Made by a program: the position numbers and the translations under genes
In this document: positions 34,279 to 44,787 of the stretch, piece by piece
How the letters are laid out: the number at the start of each line of letters is the position of its first letter
Numbering within the stretch: position 1 is the first letter of the stretch
Assembly: GCA_024509875.1 (NCBI GenBank)
Contig: JAMPIV010005015.1
Span: forward strand, 682,001 to 746,000
DNA from: Oreohelix idahoensis
Taxonomy: Eukaryota > Mollusca > Gastropoda > Stylommatophora > Oreohelicidae
Length of the DNA: 64,000 nt
Direction: 5' to 3'
Notes under the pieces: generated by a model
What the model saw: only the letters and a program-made list of their open reading frames with translations
Database searches by the model: none
Told to the model about the DNA's origin: nothing

Positions 34279-36322
34279 TGTTGTGAAACATTCTAAATCC
34301 ACATATATAAATTAAAAGGTAAATGTAAAGCCTAACACATAAATTCAATAAAAGGGAAAGAAGAATGGTAAAGAACAGTGCTGTCACAATGACTGTACTC
34401 GAGATCCCCCTTTTTCTGCTTCGTCTGCATATTCTCACGCTTGCACGTTTACTAGTAAAGCCTACAGCAGCATACACGCGTTTCCACAAAACAATAAAAC
34501 GTGTACTGTATTTCTTAGAAAACCTTGAGATACGCAAGCTGATTAATGACCTAAATTAATACTAGCATTAATTTCATTTTATACACTGCGTGATGAAAAG
34601 ACAGATGGAATTAGGATAGAAAGATGGAGGGCTGAAAGCAGGAACGCCGGCAACACTAACACGCGTCTCGCGATATACAATTAATGCCACCCCTAACGCG
34701 AAAGGCATGAAGCACTAGCTTTTTTTTCTTCAAATCGACAGTGATAAAAAACACTACCAATACACGGTAAGGTTTTAAAAAACCTGGTTAATGCTTATTA
34801 GGAAACATGACTCAATACTGTTTTACGTCTGAAATCCTGACATTAGTCTGACAGTACAGCAGACACCCTAAAGTTTGGAAGTGAGGAGGTGGTAACAGCA
34901 CGACTATCCTAGAAGAAAATACATATTTTGAACGCCGCCACTTAGCTCCCTTAAAACTTATATATTTGGGTTCCTTAGGACTTGCTGACAAAGAATATGT
35001 TAAGTGTTACGCAAATAGTCTAGGAATTAACAAATTATAGCCAAACGAAAATAGTGAGGGTGTCAGACAACACCAAATAATAATCGCACAGTGGCATGTT
35101 TTGAAACCACCATTTTACGGGAAATAGGCCACCATGTTAAATCCTATTTGATTGGATAGAAGTAAATGTAAGGCGAAACACGATTAGTCGGACTACAAAT
35201 ACAAATTTTTTGTTGTTAGGGGAAACGGTAGTAGGGGTACTTTTTTTGAAAAGCTGTGTAAACATGGCCCGATTGGTTAGACCCGCCAATATAGTCAATT
35301 AGGAGCGTCAGTTCAGTGCCACATTTTAAAATAAACTTACTCAGAAACAGTGCGTTGAGAACCAGCTTATATTTTTTCTAAATAAAAGCCTGGGACAGAG
35401 GCAGATCAGAATTTGTGCCATATTCATCGCCAGTCAACGTATTTGTGTATTATTTCCATGAATTGTGGGACCGTGGTCCTAAGTTATTGAAGCAGCACCT
35501 GGTCTGAGTTTTGCTGAATCCAGAGGCTGACAGCATACTCCTTGGTCCAGATAGCGACCAGTGAGGTGTCTCCAGAACACAGTGAAGCAATCGAGCAGAG
35601 GAGTCTTTTCCTGTCGCCATCACGAAAGATAAGCTTCTGTGGCCAGAGCAGCTCAACATTATGTGGCCCCCCCCCCTCAAAAATTGACATTATATTAAAC
35701 ACAGAGGGACAATAAATGGTTTCAAATGACAGGAACTGTGAACTTTTCCCAATACTATTTCCACGATAATCAAACACTGGAAGTCATGATGACAAACAAC
35801 AATCTAGCTTGAAAAACAAAACCAGTATTACCTCATAGTACTACTTCACAACTTACACACATAGGATAATACTAATAAATTCTGTCAATACAAAGATCAT
35901 ATTTATAAATTGTGATTACATTTGATTGTGATTCCTGGTTCACTGTGTAGTTGAATCAGGATATCTATTGTTGAAAGTAATTATTACATATATATTTGAA
36001 ACTTTACACTTGACTCATTTAAGATAGTCTTATAGAGTGTTATATGTGTGTGAGTGTCACAGTGTTGTAAAGTGTTGTGGAATAAATTAAATTGTTTATC
36101 TGTCTGTTGTTGTTGTGACTTACACTTCATCATTTTCATAACCCTAGACATTCAACGTAGTCATCACAATATTCCAGAATAATTCTGACTGAGGTATAAA
36201 TGTGGTAGCAAGTAAGGTCATCTGTAATACACCACACTAATTAGATACAGATACCTTCACAGCTGATCTCAGTCAGTACACTAAGTCCCCTATAAATATT
36301 AATATCATCCCACTTTACCACA
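34279..36322 (+). repeat. 3' LTR, 2044 bp
   Basis: It starts TGTTGTGAAAC and ends TTTACCACA, followed by the duplication acgag. Its 3' half matches the G1 LTR copies at 1-1021, 8278-9363 and 13959-15579, which ties this element to G1. A C10 run lies near 35667. ORFs inside it have no recognisable product. Confidence 0.88.
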
Positions 36323-36351
36323 ACGAGGAAGAAGAAGAAGAAGAAGAATCA

Positions 36352-37395
36352 CACTACAGAATGTCTACGGCAAATTACTTGAGAAGATAGTGGCGAGACA
36401 ATTAATGGACAACCTTGAAAATGCACACATCCTCCCTGATACCCTGGGCAGTTATAGACCAATAAAAGTGTCACGGGGTAACGCTTGAACATTCGCGTAC
36501 GATGTATATGAGCGTTTCCAGGGTAAACAAGAAACGGTGGCTGTGGCGATTGACCTAGAGGATGCTTACAACAGTGTTGACTTTGCAACCTTGATGGACT
36601 GTGTAAAGGAATATGGTGTAAACCCATGGCTAACAAGATGGATAGCAGCTGCCTTAACGGAAAGCGCATTTGCATTTCGCTTGGGAACATGGACATCAGA
36701 ACCAATGCACATTTGCCTAGGATTCTAAATTATCACCGGTGCTGTTTAACATCTATACAGCAAAAATAGCTGCAATCCAACCAACAGGTTTGACACGAAC
36801 ATTAACGTTTGCCAATAACTTGCTCATTTACGGACTGGTTCAGATAGAAATTAAATGGTTAAAAGCATACATGAGACACTTCAAGCAGTTTCTAGATGGT
36901 GCGACGAAACCAGCTCCAATGTCAATCGCAACAAAGCTTGTGTGCGTTTGGTGCTCCTTGAATAACTCCATATAGACATTACTCTCAGTTGACAGAAAAT
37001 TGAAAGGCAGAACAAATTGAAATACCTTGGAGTAACATTCGATCGCGGGCTATCATATAAGCATCATGTTGATCACACTATACAGAAGTGCAAGAGAGGT
37101 CTAGCAGCCCTAAAAACAATAGCTGCCGCACCTGGAGCAGAGACTGCTGTTTCTCCTGTATTATCAGCTGGTCTTGTCTGTAATTGAATATGGCCTGGGA
37201 ATACTCACACTGTCAATATCACAATGTGAACGACTGGAACGCATTCAAAACGAAAGGATGCGTATAATCTTATGCTGCATCCGAGATACTCATATTGTGA
37301 TGATGCGGCACATGCTTGGATTGCTGTCAATTAGATCCAGATATACGATAGCCCAGGTAAAAGCGTATATGCGTGTAACTGCGGCGTGAATGTCT
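36352..37395 (+). pseudogene. LINE reverse transcriptase, right part of interrupted copy
   Basis: Continues the fragment at 29600-29722. Translation gives VYGKLLEKIVARQLMDNLEN, then VAIDLEDAYNSVDFATLMDC (first catalytic Asp), LFNIYTAKIAAIQP, and LTFANNLLIYGL where FADD is expected. Both catalytic Asp residues are Asn, so the RT is dead. The connection region follows (KRGLAALKTIAAAPGAETAV) to GLLSIRSRYTIAQVKAYMRV at 37389. Several stops and frame changes interrupt it. The sequence family is the same as the fragment at 22421. Probably Jockey/I group because RNase H relics of matching type lie nearby. Confidence 0.75.
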
Positions 37396-38200
37396 ATGTA
37401 AACCTATTCACTTTAAAATAATGAAAGTTGTCAAGCTTTTCAACCAGTGTAAATGTACCTGAAAACATATTCAATCTTTATTGTGAACATCTTTCAACCA
37501 GTGTAGATGTAAAAATGTAAACATATTCTATCTATACTTTCAATCTTGTAATTTGAATGTAAAGTAAATCTAAAGCTATTCAATGTAAATGTAAAGAAAG
37601 TTTTCTCTCGAGGGATTACGTTTAATTCTGATCGAGGGTAAATTCTGAGGTAGATGGGATGGTGGAATAGGAAGATGGAAACGCATAAGTATGTGTCGGG
37701 AAAAGCAATACTCAGGAGAGTGTTTTGTTTGTATTATTTTACCATACTAGTTGGTGGTACCTGTCGCGGGTACAAATAGCTGGAACAAAGTGAAGGAGAA
37801 GTGGACTAACGTAGAATTAGACACCATTATCAGATGGTCTTAGAGACGCAGGACCAGCTTTGCAGTTAATCCCTGTTTTTACTTGTATCGTGCTGCGCCT
37901 TTAATCTTGACCAGAGACGCGAGAACTTCAGTGACCTATCTGCACAGAACCCAAAAACCCAACGGGAGCAGAACCTACCATTTGCACCTAAGTCAAACGT
38001 AAAAGCTGCCAAGTGACTTCTTATGTAAAACCATCATTACATTACAACAGTGATGATAAATTGTCTGATAAATCATTATTCATTATTTTAAAACCTTGTT
38101 AAATCTAAGTGATTATTAAATTTGTTATTTGGAAATATACAAATTTAACGTCGATTTAATCATTTTGGATGTACTGCATGTGGCCTCAGTCAAGTTACTA
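37396..38200. other. No gene recognised; imperfect internal repeats
   Basis: Near 37430-37600 short phrases recur (caaccagtgta.atgta, acatattc.atct), possibly decayed LINE 3' UTR. The remainder shows nothing assignable. Confidence 0.35.
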
Positions 38201-38460
38201 AATACACTCTAAACAGAGCTATACCTGTATAATAAGAATTCCATTGAGTAAATCAGAGTGGGGGCTTGGACGAGCTGAAATTAATAATTGCTTAATTCTT
38301 CATAAAAGGCGGCCGATCAGATAAAAGTTAACAATTGCCCTGCCCAATCCAGCATTTTTCTTGACTTCTGAAATATGTTATGACATCTCCCTTGGGATAG
38401 AAGCGTCATTATCCGTCTATCTACTGTGACCGGATGGCCTACTATGATAGCATTATTCGT
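38200..38460 (+). repeat. Partial arm of the 15.6-19.2 kb repeat family
   Basis: It follows the left-arm order of 17185-17380: agagctatacctgtataata, gggggcttg.acgagc, ttcttcataaaaggcggccga, ttcttgacttctg, gatagaagcgtcatta. It lacks the innermost part with gtggaccactactg. No (TA)n expansion is present at the corresponding point. Confidence 0.6.
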
Positions 38461-39060
38461 GCTAACTAACTTATTAGAATAAGTATAAACAAAACATAAG
38501 TCTAAAGTAGAAATCCTTAGAGCTGGCACTTGTTTCACAAAGACACTTTTAGTAACATAAAGATATTTAGAAACCGAAACTGAAACTAAACTATTTTCGT
38601 AGATGGCCAGCCTTTTTATAGCGGGTGTTGCATAGCAACGATTGACGTCATCTCATTTACATAGGCGTAGTTAAATTTTATGATACGTAGACAGCTAATG
38701 AAATATTTCGCTATGATTTTTATAACCAATTGAAAGTCCCCGCAACATTTTCGAGCTCAGCTAAAATCCACGATTTCAGGGACAGTTCCTGATAGAAAGC
38801 CGTTGGTGACAGTCGCTAGTAGATTATGATGGAGGGTCCGTGTTCGAGATTACTCTCGGGACTACAGTGACATCGGCTTTCTTATAAGTATACTGAAGAC
38901 CTCAGAAAAGAAACCTTCATAAGTGTTTTACATTAGTAAGAGAAAAGCAGTTATGCATTCTCAAATGTATTGATATCTTGTAAGTACGTCTCGTATGGAC
39001 TTAGTTATATTTCAGGAAATATTCATCTGATGCATCGAAATCCAAATGTCACTAGAAAGG
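38461..39060. other. No feature recognised
   Basis: Unassigned sequence between a repeat fragment and the LINE tail. No ORF or repeat of note. Confidence 0.35.
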
Positions 39061-39497
39061 ACTACTTACTTACTTCCTTAGTCGTACCCCTTCTACCGTG
39101 AGGTGTAGTGGTTTGGAAGAGAGAGAGTCATACTATCCTATCAGCTGTCTTCCTCCTGGCCAGTTTCCATTCTAGTCCTCGATCCTTCAAAGATTGTCTA
39201 ATCTTGTCCTCCTAGCGGACTCTGGGTCGTCCTAGGGGTCTGGATCCCTGGCTCTTTTTTTCCCATGATTGTCGTGGTAGCCGATCTTCTCCCATTCTGC
39301 AGACATAGCCGAACCATCTTAGTTGGGACTGTTCTACTTGGGTCTGCAGGGGGTGGGATTTTAGGCATTGACGTATCGTCTGTTGCGGACCATATCTCTT
39401 CTTGTTACTTCAACCACCTTCCTCAGATACCTCATTTCTGAGGTTTGGATCTGGCTTTTGTGGGTTGTAGTCATTGCCCATGATTCGCATCCATATG

Positions 39498-40529
39498 TCA
39501 AGACTGAGACATAGGTGGAGCGGTATACAGCCATCTTGTTTTCTTACCAACCTCTCTCTTGCTGAGGAATCCTCGATTTATGGCCTGAAAAAGTCTCCCA
39601 GCTGCTGCTTTTCGAGTGGCCAACTCTTCTTTGATGCCTCCCTTTCGGTCTATAATAGCTCTAAGGTATTTAAAGTGGTCGACCTGCTCCAGGACCTGTT
39701 CTCCCAGCTTAATCTGATGTCTTCTTTCTTCTCGTGATATCACGATGGATTTTGTTTTAAAGCTGCTTATGACCATCCCTCTCTTCTCCAGCTCTTCCTT
39801 CCAGTCTTGCAGGTTGGATTGGAGATGTGCCTCTGATTTAGCAATCAGGGCAACATCATCAGCAAATGCCAGTTCTGGAATACAGACCTGTCCCATCTTC
39901 CAGTACCCCACTGAATACTTTCTTGTTCTCTCCTTACACGCCTTGATGACATCGTCCATGAGGAGTATGAACAGATAAGGTGACAGGATATCACCTGGGC
40001 TTACACCAGTGGTGGTCCTGAATTCTTCTGACTTGTGGTTTTCCGTCCTCACATAATGTCTGCAAGACTTGTAGAAGCTCTGTATAGCATGAATCATGTG
40101 TGCTGGAATATTCTTCCTTGCCAAACAGTCCCAAAGTTTGCTGCAAGGGACCCTGTCAATCGCCTTTTCCAGGTCTATGAAACAAAGATGGATCTCACTC
40201 TTATACTCAAGGGCCTTTTCACTCAGCTGTCTGAGTATGAAGACTAGGTCTTGAGTACTTCGGTTTGCTCGGAATCCGCACTGGACCTCATCCAATTGTG
40301 GCTCAGCTAGGCGTCGGAGTCTCTGCTCCAGGATTCTAGAGTAGATTTTACTAAGGACACTGAGAAGGGATATGCCTCTATGGTTTCCACATTGTCGATC
40401 GTCACCCTTTTTGAAAATTGGTGTTATGATGGCAATCTCCCAATCCTTTGGTATGGTCTTGCTGCACCACGCTGCCTGTAGGACCCTTAAGAGTAATAGG
40501 TCGCCTGATGCTCCCATGTATTTAACCAT
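39498..40529 (-). pseudogene. RTE-like LINE reverse transcriptase
   Basis: 343 open codons. Motifs in order: ITPIFKKGDDRQCGNHRGIS, DEVQCGFRANRSTQDLVF, IHLCFIDLEKAIDRVPCSKL (catalytic Asp kept; usual AFDRVP), TTGVSPGDILSPYLFILLMD (usual RQGD), and PELAFADDVALIAKS with both Asp intact. The C-terminal frame is lost at KKTRWLYTAPP; the copy at 48612-49004 reads KKTKMAVYRSTYVPVLTYGC there, so a small deletion near 39535 caused the shift. The start of the RT is also out of frame with the endonuclease part (shift between 40530 and 40650). Confidence 0.85.
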
Positions 40530-40648
40530 TTTTCATGCCCTACTGCTTTGTCCAACTTGATTTTCTCCAGTGCTGCTTTCAGTTCTTCCATCTTTATGTC
40601 ATCTTTACCACCATTGGTTTTTTCTTCTGTGCTAGTGGTTATCATTTC

Positions 40649-41700
40649 TTATGCTTGACCTTGCTCACCATCAAGGAGTTCTGAGAAATATTCTGACCAT
40701 CTTTCCATTACTTCATTGGGGGCAGTAAGAAATTTGACTTGGTTGTCCTTTACAAATTTGAGAGGGCATTGCTTTTCCTTCCGCATGTTCTTTAGGGTCT
40801 TATAGAACAATTTCTGGTTTTCTTGCGCATCTTTCTCCACATTTTTCCCAGGGCTTCTGTTTTGCTGCTAGCACCTTGTTCTTTGCTTCTGTTCTGAGTG
40901 TCACATATTCCTTATATTTCTCCATTTGTCCTGTTGTGTTTTTAGCTCCTAAGTATTGTTTCCATGCCATTTTCTTCTCTCTTTTTTCTCTTTGACTTCC
41001 TCTGTCCACCAAGGTATCCTCTTTCTCTTGTTCCCAAGTCGGACTTCACCACATGCTTCTGCGGCAGCTGTCTTTATGATGTCCTTGAATTTAAGCCAGA
41101 GGGTTTCCAAGTCATCAGGTTGTTCTTCTGTGTTGCTCACTGCTGCAGCAATAAGTCCCTGATATCTGGTCTTAATTTCTGGCTCTCTCAGCTTGTAGGT
41201 CTTAATGCTCATTTCTCCCATTCGTTTACTTAGTTTCTTGCGTGATGTTGGGCAATTCCTGGGCAGAGCAACTCTTTCAGTTGTTCTTTTGATTGTAAGC
41301 AGGTAATGATCACTTCCAATCTCTGGCCCCCTCCACACTCTAGCATCACGGACATATTTGAATGAGCTCCTCCTAACAATGGCATAATCGATCACTGACT
41401 TCTCATTCTTTGTTGGTTCACATTTAGTGTATGCATGTATGCGCTTATGGGGGAACTTTGTGTTTGTAATGATCAGATTCTGCTCACTGCAGAATCTAAG
41501 GAGTCGCTTTCCATTGTCATTGAGAGTATCTTCTCCATATCTTCCGATAACTCCACCCCATCTAGCATGGTCATTTCCAACTCTGGCATTGAAATCTCCG
41601 AGCATGATAATTTCATCTAGGCAGTCATCCACTGTCCTATGAAGCAGCTTGAAGAATACTTCCTTGACCTCTGCTCTTTCATCCTCATTTAGCCCATACA
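40649..41700 (-). pseudogene. RTE-like LINE endonuclease, C-terminal part and linker
   Basis: Endonuclease motifs: [15 protein letters not shown] (Asp and Asn of the active site) and [16 protein letters not shown] (catalytic Asp-His). It begins at the CR1 insertion point with [13 protein letters not shown]; the N-terminal part is at 47784-48171. The linker runs through [13 protein letters not shown] and, after a frame change near 40950, LRTEAKNKVLAAKQK and RWSEYFSELLDGEQ. With both parts considered, all apurinic-endonuclease-like motifs are present. Confidence 0.82.
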
Positions 41701-43857
41701 ACCATAAAAACTACTCTTTGAACAAAGAGAGGGCTATTCACATAAAACTTAAAGGTTTTAGAACTGCGTCCGGTATAACCTTGAAGCTCTCAAGTAATGG
41801 AAAATGTGTAACTATAACATCCCAGAGCACCTTTCTGTACGACGCATTTCGTATAATTGTCATTAAATGCTACGAAACAGGACTTGTAGAGTCAAAAACA
41901 GACATAAATGGTGCACTAGTAGAAGATGTTATAACAACACCACATCTCAAAGTTCCCCTTTATCACACTACGAACAAATTAATGGCCCAGGGGACTGCCG
42001 CAGCAATCGAATCATGGTTAGAAACAGAATTTGTAGAATTAAAAGAATCTGCAAAAATTGTAACTGATGTTGAGTTACAAAACCCTAAAATGGATTCTGT
42101 TGTATCTATGCCCCACTAGGCAGTAGATACTACGATTCCAGGCATAAATGACTTTACTACCGACAACGACATCCTCAACATCAGCTGCAACACAATTTCT
42201 TACACAGAATCAGATATTCTACCTTCGGCAGTATTCGATAAAATAACAGACACCCCTACAATTTGTAAACCTATGTTGGCCATCGAATACCTCATGTACC
42301 ATGAAAATATACGAAAAGCCGAAACTGTATCTCTTGAGCAACAAAAAGAAGACACCACGAAGTTACCTGTGCTAATGCAAAATATGGAGGACACTTTACG
42401 AAGTTTAATTGGTGATCTCATGTCTAGTATACAGACATCGCTCAAGGCCGAAAACGAACTTCTTAAAAGTGAGATAGTATCTCTGAGGGAAGAAAATTCT
42501 TGCATGAAAGACATCATCGACAAAGTGCAGAGAGACTTCTCACTCTATAAGATAAGACAATCAGATCATCCTCAAACAATGGTAGAAGATTGCGAAGAAT
42601 CCATAAATAAACATACGCCAAATCAACAAAAAGGTCACCACCAAACTGTACACAAACAACACGAAGAGACACTCACAAACACAACATATCCTATTGGAGT
42701 CAAAATTACCAACAGATTTCAAGTTCTTGAGGATTATTCAACAGAAAATGAGCAAGTATCAGCATCCTTACCAGACAACGTTCCAGTGTCCGAAAACCAA
42801 TTCACAAATCTCAGACCCATCACGACAGCCCACAAAAAGAACACCACAAAAGGCAGCAGCATAAATCTAATAGAAAACAAAGTGAAGAAATACGCAGTGA
42901 CGTTACACATATTGTAATTGGTGACTCCCTCTTGAAGGGTATTTATTGTGAAAGAATGTCCACTACAAGAGAAGACATCGTTTCAGTTATGACAGTGCCG
43001 GGGGCTGGTATTAAAAGACTACTGGACATAATTAATAAGTTTGATATTAATCACAAGATAACAAAAACAACAATACACGTAGGAATTAATGATATCATGC
43101 ATGAGCAGAGCCTAAACCCCTCAGGATTGGTGACTACAGTAAAACAAAAATTTCCCAAAGCCTACATCTTTATTTCATCAATCATACCACCATGCTATGG
43201 GTTTCAACATCGCATAGCGGACACTTACAACACAAAACTACAGAACTATTGTAAACAAAACGGCCTCGACTTCATCAACAATACTCCATTCTTTATATCT
43301 AACTCATGAGCACCTAAGAAACGACTCTACAGAGATCAAATTCACACATCCACACTGGGAAGCAGCATCCTGGCCAAAAACATAAAATATCCAGAAAGGA
43401 CGCAACAAGACAGCTCATCCTACATAGAGAATGCTAAAATATCTACTGTGACATCAACCAATAATCACAATACATCACACACCCAACCTGCCCCTCAAAG
43501 AAGCACACCTATTGCAAGCAGACAGCCTTCCAGCTATCACAAAGCAACTTTCAACCAGGAAGCCAAATCTTATGATACCATGTTTCTCCCATTAGTCACA
43601 AGGCAGCCCCACCCAGATACCTCTGTCAACAATATTCCAATGTCCCAGGCTCAGAATACTCCTACCAACGCTAGAACAAGGACGGAAGAAATCAGAGATC
43701 GCCATGCTTCCTCCCCTATTTCTTTACATCGTCCTCAGTGGAACCCTGAACTTGTCTATCTGATGCAATTCAGCCCTGCGTCACTTAGACAAGCATTAAT
43801 GATGTCTGCCCAACGTCACCCCTATTATATGCCCGGCAGAGACATCAGTTATTGACG
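41701..43857 (+). pseudogene. CR1-type ORF1 with coiled coil and SGNH esterase domain
   Basis: ORF1 proteins of this group bind element RNA and often carry an SGNH hydrolase. The N-terminal part (41703-42116) ends at an in-frame TAG at 42117-42119 and continues in frame to 42917. A coiled-coil-like stretch follows (LKAENELLKSEIVSLREENS, near 42440-42500). A one-base shift near 42895 moves to the esterase frame: VIGDSLLKG (block I Ser), HVGINDI (block III Asn) and DQIHTSTLGSSILAKNI (block V Asp/His). A second in-frame stop TGA lies at 43307-43309 between blocks III and V. The C-terminal tail is rich in Pro, Gln, Thr and Asn to 43857. One frameshift and two stops make it a pseudogene. Confidence 0.8.
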
Positions 43858-44407
43858 AGCAAACACTTTGCCTCACTACATCTCTGTGACTAAAGTCTTC
43901 ACTCTTTGAGCATTTGTTGATATTTTAATACAACGGTAAAAATAATCAGGACTTTTACTAGTTCGGATCATTCTCAATTTATCGGTTAATATCCTCTAAG
44001 ATTTTTCTTTGATTGCTTATTTTGTTACAATTTCAATTTCTTGTTATCACGCGTAGCTTTAATTTGCTAGAATTAACAGTGTTAAGGTGCGAAGTGTTGT
44101 TTACTTGTCTGAATTGTTACAATTATTAATTTCTTCCATCTCTCGTTTAACTTCAATTTTTTGCGCTGAGCAGTTCTGATGTGATATGTTGTATGCCTGA
44201 TTGTTTTGTGACAATTTTCATATACTCAGTTGAAATTGTTTTTATTAGTTGTACTAATTATTTTAATATTGTATTTCCTGCAATTTCTCATTCCTTGAAC
44301 TCCACTTCCTTGGTGAAGTATTAATTCGTAAAAATACTTTGTGCTTTTTTGTGTGCATAACTGCTTTTTAACTTGTAATTTTTTTTAAAAATATATATTT
44401 CTTTTTT
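43858..44407 (+). other. CR1 inter-ORF region
   Basis: T-rich noncoding sequence between ORF1 and the SINE insertion, with no ORF. It ends with the left copy of the SINE target duplication at 44408-44418. Confidence 0.5.
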
Positions 44408-44418
44408 AACTATACAAA

Positions 44419-44775
44419 AGGGAGCCGCGCTAGCGTAGTGGTTACAACACCGCTCTGGCGACCGGGTGATTCAGGATCAAACCCGGGCGACGGCATTTGA
44501 GGATTTTTCGTCGACCGGGAATTGGACTGGATTAACTCGAGACCTGGCGAGTACATTTGAAGGAGTGTCGTCGACCAGGGATTGGCGGCTCCTGAGCCGA
44601 CCCAGCTCTAATGGGTACCTCCGAAATCGGCGAGTATCTGCCTGAATGGCGAGGGACACCTGTCTCTGTATAAGAAAAAAGGGATACTCACGTAAAATCA
44701 ATGTCAGGTTAGACATTACCAATAACCTGAGATTTCGCCTAGAGTATTAGCGGGCGTAAGAGGAAAAAAAAAAAA
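44419..44775 (+). mobile_element. tRNA-headed SINE with 11-bp target duplication
   Basis: A-box tagcgtagtgg at 44431-44441 and B-box ggatcaaaccc at 44474-44484 give a pol III promoter. The head is ggagccgcgctagcgtag, the body about 270 bp and the tail an A run at 44764-44777. The duplication aactatacaaa is perfect at 44408-44418 and 44776-44786. The internal phrase gtcgaccggga / gtcgaccaggga occurs twice (about 44510 and 44569), suggesting an internal duplication. A related head with a different body is at 58769-59052 on the other strand. Confidence 0.92.
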
Positions 44776-44787
44776 AACTATACAAAC

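Larger units (their letters stand above)
29957..36322 (+). mobile_element. Gypsy LTR retrotransposon, Gmr1-like domain order
   Basis: Flanked by a perfect 5-bp duplication acgag (29952-29956 and 36323-36327). Parts: 5' LTR 29957-30116, leader 30117-30306, gag 30307-31437, integrase remnant 31438-32307, integrase C-terminus plus RT plus RNase H 32268-34208, polypurine tract 34265-34278, 3' LTR 34279-36322. Integrase sequence lies before RT, the reverse of ordinary Gypsy elements and as known in Gmr1-like elements. Protease and the integrase catalytic core are missing. No envelope-like ORF is present. LTR ends are TG..CA at the 3' copy; the 5' copy starts GG. Confidence 0.9.
39061..41700 (-). 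mobile_element. RTE-like LINE, 3' portion (5' portion at 47784-48430)
   Basis: Minus-strand LINE interrupted by a CR1-type LINE at 41701-47783. The tail of AAGT repeats (seen as ttacttactt at 39065-39075) and the UTR block ctaccgtgaggtgtag mark the 3' end. A truncated copy of the same family sits at 48440-49214 and a 47-bp copy at 59192-59238. Endonuclease plus RT are encoded in the two parts; no ORF1 was seen. Confidence 0.85.

Noticed and set aside
41649..41702. ATG at 41649 as the start of the CR1 ORF1
   Set aside because: 41649-41700 is antisense endonuclease sequence of the host LINE; the CR1 element begins at 41701 without its own ATG.
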